NCBI GenBank assembly: GCA_004211885.1
Contig: SHBV01000004.1
Span: 1 to 64,000, forward strand
Direction: 5' to 3'
DNA: 64,000 bases
From: Verrucomicrobiaceae bacterium
GTDB lineage: Bacteria > Verrucomicrobiota > Verrucomicrobiia > Verrucomicrobiales > DEV007
The notes under the pieces were generated by a model. That model saw only the letters and a list, made by a program, of their open reading frames with translations, was not told where the DNA came from and did no database searches. Positions 35,531-45,222 of this stretch are shown piece after piece. How positions within the stretch are numbered: the stretch's first letter is position 1; each line of letters opens with the position of its first letter. The position numbers and the translations under genes were made by a program.

Positions 35531-36643
35531 TTAGGTGCGAATGAGGCGTTCTACCCTTGGAGAAATTCCTGTAAGAATTTCCCAAGGAATCGTTTTGGCC
35601 TTCGATGCCAATTCTGTAGCCGGGATAGGTTCTGCCATTTGCCCCCCTAGTAGAGTAACCTCGTCACCTGGACAAGGAGAAGGAGTCAGTTCACTGACAT
35701 CGATCATTATCATGTCCATCGTGACTCTACCGAGTACCGGGCATCGATTGCCTTGAATGACCACCTCTGCGCCATTTCCGGAAACTGATCTCGGATATCC
35801 GTCCCCATAACCTACCGCGACCGTTGCGACCAGAGTATTTCTATCAGTAACAAACGTTTGTCCATAACTGATCCCAGATCCTGGAGGTAATTTTCTTATT
35901 TGAGTGATACGAGCCTTCCATTCCATGGCTGGCTTTAGTTTGTGACCCGGATCGTTAGTTGGTGAAATCCCGTAAAGCATCAGCCCAGGGCGTATCATAT
36001 TGCCACCAGCATTTCCAAAATTAATTATACCCGCGCTGTTAGCTAGATGAATCCATTGTGCTTTTAATTTTGATTCCTTAATAATTGCTTCAAATTTTTT
36101 AATTTGATTCTTGGTAAATTCTAAGTCCCGGTCAGAACAGGGAAAGTGAGTAGCGGCTCCTTCAATTTTAATATATGGTAAAGAGGATATTTGATGGACT
36201 TCAGAAATGAAATCCTCCTCAGTGAATCCGAGACGCCCCATTCCAGTGTCCAAGACAAGATGAGATTTGACTCTAGAACTGGTCCGTTGCCCAATTTTAT
36301 TATATTCTTTTGCTTCTACTAAACTTGAAATTGTGACGTGTAATCCGGTACTCACGGCATCTTCACGTTCATCGGGTAAGAGTGCTCCGAGTATCATGAT
36401 ATCTGTAGTCTTTTTCGTTACTGACATAACGGCTAACGCCTCATTCAAAGTTGCAACACCAAAGGCACTGACCTCAGAATCGAGTGCCTTTATCGTTTCT
36501 GCAAAACCATGACCATATGCGTCAGCCTTGACCACGGCCATGACATCGGCACCCTCTGCCTGTTCACGAGCATAGTAGAGATTTGTTCTGAGAGCATTCG
36601 GATCAATCTCGACCCAGGTCCGCTTAGGTTTTGCTTTGCCCAT
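35531..36643 (-). CDS. alr: Alanine racemase
   Basis: 370 residues, the normal length. Alr converts L-Ala to D-Ala for peptidoglycan, using PLP. The N-terminal signature AVVKADAYGHG contains the PLP lysine K39. The GMGRLGF segment and, in the C-terminal domain, GSGISYGQTFV (catalytic Tyr) and AVGYGDGYPR are all present, as is the RVTMDMIMIDVS motif. Its ATG shares one base with the TGA of the upstream sulfatase gene (TGATG, 36641-36645), implying coupled translation. No dedicated promoter is seen. Confidence 0.96.
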   Translation of the reverse strand: MGKAKPKRTWVEIDPNALRTNLYYAREQAEGADVMAVVKADAYGHGFAETIKALDSEVSAFGVATLNEALAVMSVTKKTTDIMILGALLPDEREDAVSTGLHVTISSLVEAKEYNKIGQRTSSRVKSHLVLDTGMGRLGFTEEDFISEVHQISSLPYIKIEGAATHFPCSDRDLEFTKNQIKKFEAIIKESKLKAQWIHLANSAGIINFGNAGGNMIRPGLMLYGISPTNDPGHKLKPAMEWKARITQIRKLPPGSGISYGQTFVTDRNTLVATVAVGYGDGYPRSVSGNGAEVVIQGNRCPVLGRVTMDMIMIDVSELTPSPCPGDEVTLLGGQMAEPIPATELASKAKTIPWEILTGISPRVERLIRT

Positions 36644-38124
36644 CAGTTGGACTTATTTAATTTTTTTTTGCGTGCCCTGAGACGTTCTTCGGGGAGGATA
36701 GGAAACAGCTCACTAGGTACATGTTCCTTGACCATGATTGATTCAATTTTTTTCAGTATTTCTGGATTAAGGTCGGCGACATTCTTAGTTTCGCCGGGAT
36801 CCAGTTCGAGATTATAAAGTTCAGTTTTAATTTCCGCGTTTGTCTTTGCTTTGGATATCTTTTGCCTGATCCCTTTCCAATTCCCTAACCTGACAGCTTG
36901 CTGGCTCCCATAAGATGGGAACTCCCAATATAAAAATTTATGAGATTTCTGCTCCTTGCCGAGCAGGGACGGTAATAATGAGATGCCGTCCGTAACATCA
37001 GGTGCCTTGGTTTCTGCAATTTCAGAGAGTGTTGGCATCCAGTCCCAGAAAGCACTGACATGGTCACTAGTGGTCTTAGGTTTTATTTTTCCCGGCCACC
37101 GAACGATCGTGGGGACTCTGATTCCTCCCTCATAGAGACTCCCTTTGAGTCCTTTAAAGACGCCGGCACTCTTGAAAAAATCAGAATCAGAACCTCCGAG
37201 TCGATTGAATGTTGGGCCATTGTCAGACGTGAAAATGATCAAGGTGTCATTATCAAGTCCTAACTCTTTGACTAATGAGTGGACTTGTCCAACAGAGTCA
37301 TCCATTTGAGTAATCATTGCCGCGTAGCCAGCGCGTGGGAAAGGATGCTTAAGGTAACCTCTATGTTTGTACTCTTCTTCAGGGATCACTTTCTTGTATT
37401 CCTCCAGCCACTTATCCGTTGTTTGAATACTCAGGTGAGGAATGGCGAATGGAAGGTAAAGAAAAAATGGGTTTTCTTTGTTTTTCTTGATGAAGCTCAG
37501 AGCTTCCTCGGTGAATGCGTCCTGAGAGTGGATCTTGCCATCCAGCTTCCGATCATTTCCAGGTAACGGAACTTTTTTATTATTCCTCCACAAGAACCTC
37601 GGAAAATGGTTATGAGCATGTCGTTGGCAATTATAACCAAAGAACAGATCAAAACCTTGCTTGTTGGGGTCTCCGCTAGATCCGAAGTGGCCGAGTCCCC
37701 ACTTGCCGATGGCTGCCGTTGTGTAGCCCTGGGTCTTTAATATTTCTGCGATAGTAATTTCATCATCTGGAATTGGATTCTGTCCCGGGAAAGGGAAATG
37801 TTTAGTGGAACCGTCCTTAGGATCTCCATTATCTCTTATGTATGCATGCCCAGTATGTTTTCCTGTCATGAGCACGTAACGGCAAGGCGCGCAGACTGCT
37901 TGCCCAGAATAGTGTTGAGTGAATTTAATGCCTTCCTTGGCGAGTCGATCAATGTGCGGTGTTTTGATCCATTTCTGTCCAAAGCATCCCAGCTCAGCAT
38001 AACCTAGGTCATCGGCAAGGATAAAGATGATGTTAGGTTTGCGTGCGAAGCTGCTAAGAGTACTGAAAGCAATGGCTAGAGTGATTATTATGAATTTTCG
38101 CATGTCTGTCATGATGCTACGCAT
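36643..38124 (-). CDS. Secreted Cys-type sulfatase
   Basis: 493 residues. The signal peptide ends near SSFARKPN. Active-site motif CAPCR (C78-R82), preceded by [10 protein letters not shown] (metal ligands D38-D39). Further hallmarks are [10 protein letters not shown], the IIFTSDNGP segment and the [11 protein letters not shown] motif. It hydrolyses sulfate esters after formylglycine formation at C78; the substrate is unknown. Residue 81 in the CxPxR motif is an additional Cys, which is uncommon but allowed by the motif. ATG codons at residues 5 and 8 are alternative starts. It is translationally coupled to alr by a one-base overlap. Confidence 0.93.
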   Translation of the reverse strand: MRSIMTDMRKFIIITLAIAFSTLSSFARKPNIIFILADDLGYAELGCFGQKWIKTPHIDRLAKEGIKFTQHYSGQAVCAPCRYVLMTGKHTGHAYIRDNGDPKDGSTKHFPFPGQNPIPDDEITIAEILKTQGYTTAAIGKWGLGHFGSSGDPNKQGFDLFFGYNCQRHAHNHFPRFLWRNNKKVPLPGNDRKLDGKIHSQDAFTEEALSFIKKNKENPFFLYLPFAIPHLSIQTTDKWLEEYKKVIPEEEYKHRGYLKHPFPRAGYAAMITQMDDSVGQVHSLVKELGLDNDTLIIFTSDNGPTFNRLGGSDSDFFKSAGVFKGLKGSLYEGGIRVPTIVRWPGKIKPKTTSDHVSAFWDWMPTLSEIAETKAPDVTDGISLLPSLLGKEQKSHKFLYWEFPSYGSQQAVRLGNWKGIRQKISKAKTNAEIKTELYNLELDPGETKNVADLNPEILKKIESIMVKEHVPSELFPILPEERLRARKKKLNKSN

Positions 38125-38237
38125 TCATTGCGGTGCAATGGTAGTAATAAATGTATGAAATTCAAATTCTCCCTTAATTTCACTTTGAGTGGATCCGCGG
38201 GCTTGACCCGAGATGAATACTTGTTCAAAAAATAGCT

Positions 38238-38594
38238 ATGAGCAAAGTAGTTAGTATTCACCCTTATTTTAAAGTTCATTCTGGAAAAATGGAGGAGTTT
38301 AGAAAACTTCTCGATCAGTTCGTCGAAGCGACGGCCAATGAATCTGACTGTTTGTGGTATGATTTTACGATGTCCGGTGATGTGGTTCATTGCCGTGAGG
38401 CTTATAATGGGGCCAAAGGATTAATGGCTCACGCTGAAAATGTGGGCTCTATAATTGAAAAAGCATTAGATATATCTGATCTCTTACGTCTGGAGATTCA
38501 TGCTACGAAGGAAGACATAGAGAAGTTAAAAGAACCGTTCGCTGATCTGAGTCCTGAGTATTATGAATTTCAACTCGGCCTTGGTAAGCCATAA
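38238..38594 (+). CDS. ABM-type (antibiotic biosynthesis monooxygenase-like) dimeric ferredoxin-fold protein
   Basis: 118 residues. The sequence VSIHPYFKVHSGKMEEFRKLLDQFVEATANESDCLWYDF is the typical first strand, helix and second strand of the ABM fold, followed by VHCREAYNGAKGLMAHAENVG. Known members include quinol monooxygenases (YgiN) and monooxygenases acting without cofactors, but many are of unknown activity. It lies 14 nt before a Gfo/Idh/MocA gene, probably in one operon, which suggests a role in sugar or small-molecule metabolism. Only the fold assignment is secure. Confidence 0.75.
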   Translation: MSKVVSIHPYFKVHSGKMEEFRKLLDQFVEATANESDCLWYDFTMSGDVVHCREAYNGAKGLMAHAENVGSIIEKALDISDLLRLEIHATKEDIEKLKEPFADLSPEYYEFQLGLGKP

Positions 38595-38608
38595 CAAATC
38601 GTTTAACC

Positions 38609-39574
38609 ATGATAACTAGGGTCGGTCTTTATGGTGCAGGCGATATCGCTGATTTGCATGCTGCGGGTATTCAGGAATGTGAAGGTGCGCAATTAGTGGG
38701 ACTATTTGATATTGATAATAAAAAGTCACAAGAGAAGGCTCTCCAATACAATTGTAAGTTCTATGATTCCTCAGAATCTCTGCTAGGTGATCCAGCAATT
38801 GATGCGGTCTTTGTTCTGACACCTTTGGAATCGCATCGTGAATGTGCGGTCAGTGCTCTCCGCGCAGGAAAACATGTTCTCCTTGAAAAGCCGGTCAGTT
38901 CTAACATTCGTGAGATCGAAGAGATTAAGGCCGCGGCACACGAATCGGGAAAGCTCTGTGTGCCTGTACATAATTATTTGTATGAGGATAGTGTGATCCG
39001 GACCCGTGAACTTTTGGACTCAGGTAAGCTCGGCGACTTAGTAGCCATTTATGTTTTCTATAACATTCATCATCCGGAAGAAGTGGCTCAACGGTACCCT
39101 GGTGTGATTAGGCAAATTCTCACGCATCACGCTTACATTACATCTTACCTTGGGGGTAAGCCTAGCAAGGCTATGGCGATGGCTTCTACAATTAATGATG
39201 GGACCGTAGAAAAAGAAAATTTAGCGATGGCTATTCTAAAACTTGAGGGAGGTGCATTAGCCCATCTTCAGGCCAGCTTTGCAGCTGATGATCATGCCGA
39301 TGATAACTGGACATTTAAAATAAAATTGATAGGGACTGAAGGATCGACGCGTTTTAGCCACTCTGATTGGGTTCAGAATCAGAAGGCAGTCGTTCATTCT
39401 CACACTTATTCAGCCTATTATTACTCGATACTTAATACCGTTCGTTATTTTATAGAAGAATGCATTGAGCATGAGCGTGAACCGCTCTCGAGCCTGGATG
39501 ATGCCATTACAGTGCAGGGAATCATCGAGGCGATCGAGCGTTCTGTTGCTGAGGGCAGATCGATAGATCTATAA
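38609..39574 (+). CDS. Gfo/Idh/MocA family oxidoreductase
   Basis: 321 residues. The N-terminal Rossmann domain has GLYGAGDIADLHAAGI (GxGxxA-like NAD(P)-binding loop, about 7-22), DPAIDAVFVLTP and the GKHVLLEKPVS motif, in which the EKP Lys is typical of the family. The C-terminal alpha/beta domain has the usual FAADDHADDNWTFKI and GTEGSTRFS strands. These enzymes oxidise or reduce sugar-type alcohols with NAD(P); the substrate is unknown. There is no signal peptide. It lies 14 nt after the ABM-fold gene, and the pair probably acts on one pathway. Confidence 0.9.
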   Translation: MITRVGLYGAGDIADLHAAGIQECEGAQLVGLFDIDNKKSQEKALQYNCKFYDSSESLLGDPAIDAVFVLTPLESHRECAVSALRAGKHVLLEKPVSSNIREIEEIKAAAHESGKLCVPVHNYLYEDSVIRTRELLDSGKLGDLVAIYVFYNIHHPEEVAQRYPGVIRQILTHHAYITSYLGGKPSKAMAMASTINDGTVEKENLAMAILKLEGGALAHLQASFAADDHADDNWTFKIKLIGTEGSTRFSHSDWVQNQKAVVHSHTYSAYYYSILNTVRYFIEECIEHEREPLSSLDDAITVQGIIEAIERSVAEGRSIDL

Positions 39575-39810
39575 TCTTAATTATTATCATTTAGTTTCTA
39601 AAGGATTGACGGGTAGTTTTTATGAGAGAGTATTTTGCCATTGAGATAAGATTTTTTCAGTCATTTTATTTTGATTTAAAAGTTTAAAATTAGATCAAGG
39701 ACTAGGATGGTCAGAGAAACTCAAATTGTATTCATTTTTTAAGTGGGGAGGTTCTCAGACGTTGGTCCAGAATGGTCAATTTCTGAATGTGAAAAATCGA
39801 GAGGATGGTA

Positions 39811-40848
39811 TTATGAATCCAAACTCAGCTCAGGATTGGTTTCTGAAACATGATTCGGTGCAGGTATTCCCAGTTTCTCATAAGAGCGTTTCATCGCTAC
39901 TCGGCCCCTTGGGGTTCTGGTAAGCATTCCCTGCATTACGAGGTAAGGCTCATAAACTTCCTCGATCGTCGAGGAGTCCTCGCCGACCGCGACGGCCAAT
40001 GAACTTAGCCCCACGGGCCCGCCATCAAACTTATAGATTATTGCTTCGAGTATTCTCTTGTCCATTTCATCGAGACCATCATCATCAATATCTATCATTT
40101 TGAGGGCCTCGTCTGAGACTTTCTGAGTGATGATGCCGTCTGCTCTGACCTGAGCGAAGTCCCTTACCCATCTCAATAAAGAGTTTGCAACTCTCGGAGT
40201 TCCTCTTGATCGGGATGCGATTTCTAAGGCGCCGCCTGATTGAATCTCAACTTTGAGCAGCTTAGCTGATCTGCTCACGATACTGGTCAGTTCTTCTGCA
40301 GTGTAATAATCTAGCCGGTTCGTCATCGTGAATCTTGATCTGAGAGGGGCAGTGAGCATTCCGGCACGTGTCGTTGCACCGACCAAAGTGAATCTTGGCA
40401 GTGAGAGTTCGATGGTTCTAGCATTAGGGCCCTGATCAATAATGATATCTAACCGATAGTCTTCCATTGCCGGGTACAGATACTCTTCGATGGCTGGGTG
40501 AAGTCGGTGGATTTCATCAATGAATAGGACGTCACCCCTTTTAAGGTTAGTGAGTATACCGGCCAGGTCCCCAGCCTTTTCAATTTGTGGTCCACTCGTA
40601 CAATGTAATTGGGATCCGGTAGCGGAGGCTATAATATGTGCCAGAGTTGTTTTACCTAGGCCAGGAGGTCCAGATAATAGAATGTGAGCCAGAACATCTT
40701 TTCTTTGTTGTGCGGCTTCTATCATTAAAGAAATCCGTTCTTTGATTTTCTCTTGTCCAAAAAACTCCGTCAGTTCTGGTGGCCTCAAAGAGATATCAAA
40801 GTCAGTTTCTGGGGCTTCTGTAGCTTCTGTGTAAAAATTCTCCTGCAC
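39811..40848 (-). CDS. ruvB: Holliday junction branch migration helicase RuvB
   Basis: 345 residues from a GTG start. RuvB forms hexameric rings that drive branch migration with RuvA. It shows the N-terminal [17 protein letters not shown], the Walker [10 protein letters not shown] (60-68), the Walker B region [11 protein letters not shown], sensor [19 protein letters not shown], and the C-terminal winged helix with [20 protein letters not shown]. It is a single gene here; ruvA and ruvC are not adjacent. It is divergent from bamA across a 310-nt AT-rich intergenic region. Confidence 0.97.
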   Translation of the reverse strand: MQENFYTEATEAPETDFDISLRPPELTEFFGQEKIKERISLMIEAAQQRKDVLAHILLSGPPGLGKTTLAHIIASATGSQLHCTSGPQIEKAGDLAGILTNLKRGDVLFIDEIHRLHPAIEEYLYPAMEDYRLDIIIDQGPNARTIELSLPRFTLVGATTRAGMLTAPLRSRFTMTNRLDYYTAEELTSIVSRSAKLLKVEIQSGGALEIASRSRGTPRVANSLLRWVRDFAQVRADGIITQKVSDEALKMIDIDDDGLDEMDKRILEAIIYKFDGGPVGLSSLAVAVGEDSSTIEEVYEPYLVMQGMLTRTPRGRVAMKRSYEKLGIPAPNHVSETNPELSLDS

Positions 40849-41158
40849 GATTTATTTGAATTTTCCTATTAATATCACTTGAAGCGAACAAAAATTAATT
40901 AATATTAACTATTTTTATAAACTTTGCCATTAAGTCAGCTGATTATATTAAATAAATATCACGGTGTTAATATGCCAATTGCTTCATAATAAGTAAATTA
41001 TATCAAATTATGGATTAAAATTGTGATTTATAAGTTAATAAAAGATGAAAAAAGAAAAACAATTAACTTTTATTTATTACCTGATTAATGGCTTGAATGA
41101 AGTCTAGCCATTTGAGCATAATTGTACTGACCTTCAATAAGATACTCTGATTACCATA
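40849..41158. other. AT-rich divergent intergenic region between ruvB and bamA
   Basis: 310 nt, clearly the most AT-rich stretch of its size in this part of the window, with many TTAATTAA-like and TATAAA-like words. It must contain promoters for ruvB (minus) and bamA (plus), but several poorly spaced candidates compete and none stands out. No ORF or strong hairpin is seen. Confidence 0.5.
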
Positions 41159-43435
41159 ATGATATTTCATATAAGGGAGTTAATCTCAGCCACGTTCATT
41201 TTCATTTTTTTAGTTCTCGGTCAGTCCGCGCTTCATGCCGAGAAGATCACTGATATTTCTATTCAATATGCTGGGGCTCCGACAGTAGACCAGGCTGCTC
41301 TCATTACTCAGATACGTAGTAAAGTTGGTAGTAAACTGGATGAGATGGAGATCGAAGAGGATATCAAGAATCTTTATTCGAGTGGCTTGGTGGAGAATGT
41401 GAGGGTTTTGACCGAGCCAAATGAGGGAGGTGTCCGTGTTATATTTCTGGTCCGGACCCGTGCCATTTTGGGGGAGATTTCTTTTATAGGGAATTCTTTG
41501 GCCACTAATAAATTACGCAAGGAGACGGAACTTGAAATTGGTGAAGCATTTGATGATACGCTCCTTGAAAAGGGCCGAGTGAACTTGGAGTCACTCTATA
41601 AGAGGAGGGGCTTTTCCAATGTGGGTATTACCTATAAGGTTGGTGGCGCAGAGAGGCCTGGATTTTCGAGGGTCACATTTGTCATTGATGAGGGAGTTTT
41701 GGAAAGGCTCAACAAGGTTAAATTTTTTGGCAACGAATCTATTTCTGATCGGATTCTTTCAGGACAGATGCATGTGAAGGCTAGTCGTGCGTATAATGTT
41801 TTCAAAAAGAGCCGAGGCATTGATTCTGCTGAACTCGAAGAAGATGTTGTTAGGGTTGAGGAATATTATCGTAACGAAGGATATATAAATGCGCGTGTGA
41901 CTGAGGTAGTGCGTGAGCCTGCAGGTGATAAGGTGGATCTCGTGATTCATATAAATGAGGGAAATAGGTTCACAGTAAATAAGGTTTCTGTTTCCGGTAT
42001 AAAGGCCGTGTCGCAGAAGGACGTTTTACCCCTCCTAGAGATGAGAGAAGGTGCCGTTTATTCTTCTGAAGGTATCAGTACTGATCTGATCGGATTGCGG
42101 AGCTATTATGCGAATAACGGTTATTCAAATGTGCGCATTTCTCCTCGCGTTGACAGTTCTTCAGAGACCATGGTTGATATAGAATATGCAGTGTCAGAGG
42201 GCGTTCAATCGACTGTCGAATTGATTAATATCAGTGGTAATGACCGGACCCTCGATAAGGTCATTCGTCGCGAATTGGCCCTCGCTCCTGGAGATGTATA
42301 TAATGAAACGAGGTTAGACGTGAGCCGTAACCGTCTCATGGGATTGGGATTCTTTGATGGTGTCAATGTGACTCCGACTGAATCTGCAACGCCTGACCGT
42401 ACAGACATTAGTATTGAGGTGAGAGAGAAATCGACGGGCACTGTGAACTTTGGTGCCGGTTTCAGTTCGATTGATAATTTGGTCGGATTCATGGATATTG
42501 TTCAGACCAATTTTAGATTATTTGGCAAGCCGCACGTGGGCGGTGGTGAAAAAATTCGTTTGGGGGTACAGTACGGTAGAAGAAGGAAGGACTTTCAGTT
42601 CGATTATACTCAGCCGTGGCTCTTTGATAAGAGGCTTGCATTTGGAACGGGTCTCTATTTTAGGGACCTCTTGTACCTTTCTGATAAGTACGATCAAACC
42701 ATTGGTGGAGGTTATCTGAGTTTGCGTAGGCCGCTCGGTGAATACACGTCACTTTCTTTCAAGGCGAGCTTGGAAAATTATGAGATTGATGTGGATTCAA
42801 ATTCAAGTAATACCCTCAGAGATGAAGAGGGCGAATATGATCGTGCTCTCTTCGCAGTGAATTATGTGATAAATACTACAGATAGTCAGTACTTGACTAG
42901 GCGCGGGCACAGGGTATCTCTTGGCACTGATGTTTCCTTTGGTGATGTTGAGACTTATGGGGTTCAGCTTTCGGGATCTAAATATTTTCTCTTACCTTTT
43001 GATACTATTTTGAGCATTAATGGTCAGTACCGTAGTGTTGATGGTAATGATAATGTTCCGATCTTTGAGCGTGAGTTCTTGGGAGGTGCCCGTAACCTGC
43101 GAGGATATGAGTATCGAGAGGCGAGTAGCCCAGCACTCCGTGACGAACAGGGAGAACCGTTAGGTGGAAGGACCGCGGCTTATTTTACAGCAGAGTACAG
43201 TTTTCCATTGCTTAATTTAAAGAAGTTTAGAGGTCATGTTTTCTATGATGGTGGAATACTTTCCAATGATGCTTGGGACTTTGGAGGAGACTATTTGTCT
43301 GATTATGGCATTGGACTTGATTTGTACCTGCCGATGGGGCCGATCCGGTTAGATGTGGCTTGGCCCATGCAAACAAATGAATGGGTAGAGGATAAGATGA
43401 GGTTCCAGTTCAATATGGGGTATCAGTTCCGCTAA
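41159..43435 (+). CDS. bamA: Outer membrane protein assembly factor BamA
   Basis: 758 residues with a signal peptide (about 1-28, ending LHAEK). Residues about 30-355 hold five POTRA repeats, each seen as a 'v..I.i.G...' strand followed by a helix pair (KITDISIQYAGAP, LGEISFIGNSLA, LNKVKFFGNESIS, VNKVSVSGIKAVS, VELINISGNDR). The C-terminal part (about 385-758) is the 16-stranded barrel, with the FLGGARNLRGYEYREA segment (the RGF/RGY-type motif) near its end. It folds and inserts outer-membrane barrels. The C-terminus is GYQFR, so the usual final Phe is followed by an extra Arg. It is first in the bamA-skp-lpxD cluster. Confidence 0.96.
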   Translation: MIFHIRELISATFIFIFLVLGQSALHAEKITDISIQYAGAPTVDQAALITQIRSKVGSKLDEMEIEEDIKNLYSSGLVENVRVLTEPNEGGVRVIFLVRTRAILGEISFIGNSLATNKLRKETELEIGEAFDDTLLEKGRVNLESLYKRRGFSNVGITYKVGGAERPGFSRVTFVIDEGVLERLNKVKFFGNESISDRILSGQMHVKASRAYNVFKKSRGIDSAELEEDVVRVEEYYRNEGYINARVTEVVREPAGDKVDLVIHINEGNRFTVNKVSVSGIKAVSQKDVLPLLEMREGAVYSSEGISTDLIGLRSYYANNGYSNVRISPRVDSSSETMVDIEYAVSEGVQSTVELINISGNDRTLDKVIRRELALAPGDVYNETRLDVSRNRLMGLGFFDGVNVTPTESATPDRTDISIEVREKSTGTVNFGAGFSSIDNLVGFMDIVQTNFRLFGKPHVGGGEKIRLGVQYGRRRKDFQFDYTQPWLFDKRLAFGTGLYFRDLLYLSDKYDQTIGGGYLSLRRPLGEYTSLSFKASLENYEIDVDSNSSNTLRDEEGEYDRALFAVNYVINTTDSQYLTRRGHRVSLGTDVSFGDVETYGVQLSGSKYFLLPFDTILSINGQYRSVDGNDNVPIFEREFLGGARNLRGYEYREASSPALRDEQGEPLGGRTAAYFTAEYSFPLLNLKKFRGHVFYDGGILSNDAWDFGGDYLSDYGIGLDLYLPMGPIRLDVAWPMQTNEWVEDKMRFQFNMGYQFR

Positions 43436-43534
43436 TTTCCAGCTTGAACTATCATATCCTTTTAAAAGGACTTTGCCGAACCAAGTATTTCTCTTGAAAA
43501 TCAGACTATTGTGGATGATTCTCCTTTTATTATT

Positions 43535-44119
43535 ATGACTAAATCTGCCTTCTTTCTTCCAGTTATTATAATCAGTCTAGCCTTCATGATGTCCGGTGCC
43601 GGTGCACAGGGAATGAAGATTGGGATCGTTGATATGAACCGAGTCTTTGCAGAATATTACAAGACAAAGGATGCAGATAAGGTTGTGAATGAGCAAAAAG
43701 AAGCGGCAAAAAAAGAGCTAGAAACAATCAATAACGATTATAAAAAGCTTTTGGATGGTTATCAGAAATTGGCAACAGAAATTAAGGATCCAGCAATCGG
43801 TGAAGAGCTTCGAAAGAAGAAACAAAAAGAGGCCCAAGAGGTTGCTTCGAAGGCACGTGCTCTTGAGCGTGAGAAGAAAGAGCTTTCGGACAGGAGGCAA
43901 AGAATGTTGCTCACAGAAGTTGACCGGAAGCGTAAGTCATTGATTGAAGAGATTCAGGACGTTGTAGGCGATATGGCCAAGAAAAAGAATTACGATATAG
44001 TCTTTGATAAGTCGGGACTTGGAACGCGAGGAATTCCTTTTCTTTTACATTCAAAAGACGCAGTTGATTTTAGTGAAGAACTGATTGGCGTATTGAACAA
44101 GAATGCAACTTCTCCTTAA
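43535..44119 (+). CDS. skp: OmpH/Skp-family periplasmic chaperone
   Basis: 194 residues from ATG at 43535; a GTG at 43511 is also open but adds an acidic leader before the signal peptide (MTKSAFFLPVIIISLAFMMSGAGAQ). After the signal comes MKIGIVDMNRVFAEYYKTK, the typical first strand and helix, then a long charged coiled coil (about residues 40-130) rich in Lys, Glu and Arg, and a C-terminal strand pair (DIVFDKSGL). It binds unfolded outer-membrane proteins in the periplasm and delivers them to BAM. The position directly after bamA (100 nt) is the normal genomic context. Confidence 0.9.
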   Translation: MTKSAFFLPVIIISLAFMMSGAGAQGMKIGIVDMNRVFAEYYKTKDADKVVNEQKEAAKKELETINNDYKKLLDGYQKLATEIKDPAIGEELRKKKQKEAQEVASKARALEREKKELSDRRQRMLLTEVDRKRKSLIEEIQDVVGDMAKKKNYDIVFDKSGLGTRGIPFLLHSKDAVDFSEELIGVLNKNATSP

Positions 44120-44159
44120 TAGAGTTTATTGTTAATAGAAGGAGATAAACCTCCAACCC

Positions 44160-45218
44160 GTGCAGATTAAACTTTGCGACATAATAGCTAAGCTTGGAGC
44201 TGAAGTCATTAACCCGACTCAGGAGGGAACTGGGATAAAGGGTCTCGCTTCCCTTTCAGGGGCCGGTCCGGACGAACTATCTTTTTATCATGATGGCCGT
44301 TATTTGAATGATCTAAAAGTTACCAAAGCTGCGGCAGTTCTTGTCCCATTAGATTTTGATGAAGGAGTTGGTCATGTTCCTCTCATTAAGGTTAAGAGCC
44401 CATCCATGGCATTTAATGAAATTGCCAAGGACCTGTATGCTTCAGAATCAGATTCATATGAGAAAGGCATCCACCCCAGTGCAGTTATTGCTGAGGACGT
44501 TCAAATAGATCCGGCCACTGTGAGAGTAGGGCCGAATGTTGTCATTGGTGCAAAAACAAAGATAGGGGAAGGCACTACGATAGGTGCTGGAGTCATTATA
44601 GGCTCCAATGTGGAAGTGGGTCAGAATGGTTATTTTTATCCAAACGTTGTGGTTTATGACCGTTCACGGATTGGAAAACGTGTGATCGTCCATGGAGGAA
44701 GTATCATTGGGTCTGATGGTTTTGGGTTTGAATATGACGGATCAGCGCATCAAAAGATTGAGCACTTTGGCCACGTTATAATCGAAGACGATGTCGAAAT
44801 TGGAGCAAATTGCACAATAGATCGTGGCCGATTTGGAAAGACCTTAATAGGTCAAGGAACCAAGTTTGATAATCTGGTACAGGTAGCTCATAATGTTATC
44901 ATAGGTAAGAATTGTATTTTTGTTGCGGATACGGCCATAGGAGGTAGCTCTAAGATTGGGGATAACGTTACGATGGCTGCTCAGGTAGGTGTGGCCGGAC
45001 ACATAGAGATTGGGTCAAATGTTGTGCTCGTAGCAAGGACCGGAGTAACGAAGAGTTTAGCAGGTGGAGAGCCTAGCAAGCCCGCATTCTATTCTGGATT
45101 CCCTGCTGGTCCCATCGAGAGAGTCCGCAAAGAAATGGTTTTTCCACGGAGGCTCCCGAACATATTGTCTCGGCTAAAGGCAGTTGAGGATCAATTGTCT
45201 GCAGAAAATCTGGACTAG
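44160..45218 (+). CDS. lpxD: UDP-3-O-acylglucosamine N-acyltransferase
   Basis: 352 residues from GTG. LpxD adds the N-linked acyl chain in lipid A synthesis. The N-terminal uridine-binding domain (about 1-100) includes LSFYHDGRYLNDL. The left-handed beta-helix of hexapeptide repeats (about 105-320) includes PNVVIGAKTKIGEGTTIGAG and the catalytic-His segment VQVAHNVIIGKN, with the IIGSDGFGFEYDG loop. A C-terminal helix follows. An AAGGAG lies at 44139-44144, 15 nt from the start, an unusually long spacing. A short GGAG/CTCC hairpin (44141-44154) could shield it. Third in the bamA-skp-lpxD cluster. Confidence 0.96.
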   Translation: MQIKLCDIIAKLGAEVINPTQEGTGIKGLASLSGAGPDELSFYHDGRYLNDLKVTKAAAVLVPLDFDEGVGHVPLIKVKSPSMAFNEIAKDLYASESDSYEKGIHPSAVIAEDVQIDPATVRVGPNVVIGAKTKIGEGTTIGAGVIIGSNVEVGQNGYFYPNVVVYDRSRIGKRVIVHGGSIIGSDGFGFEYDGSAHQKIEHFGHVIIEDDVEIGANCTIDRGRFGKTLIGQGTKFDNLVQVAHNVIIGKNCIFVADTAIGGSSKIGDNVTMAAQVGVAGHIEIGSNVVLVARTGVTKSLAGGEPSKPAFYSGFPAGPIERVRKEMVFPRRLPNILSRLKAVEDQLSAENLD

Positions 45219-45222
45219 AAAA

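Noticed and set aside
40849..41158. Replication origin in the AT-rich ruvB-bamA gap
   Set aside because: AT-rich, but no DnaA-box cluster and no dnaA, dnaN or parAB genes nearby; it is more simply a divergent promoter region.
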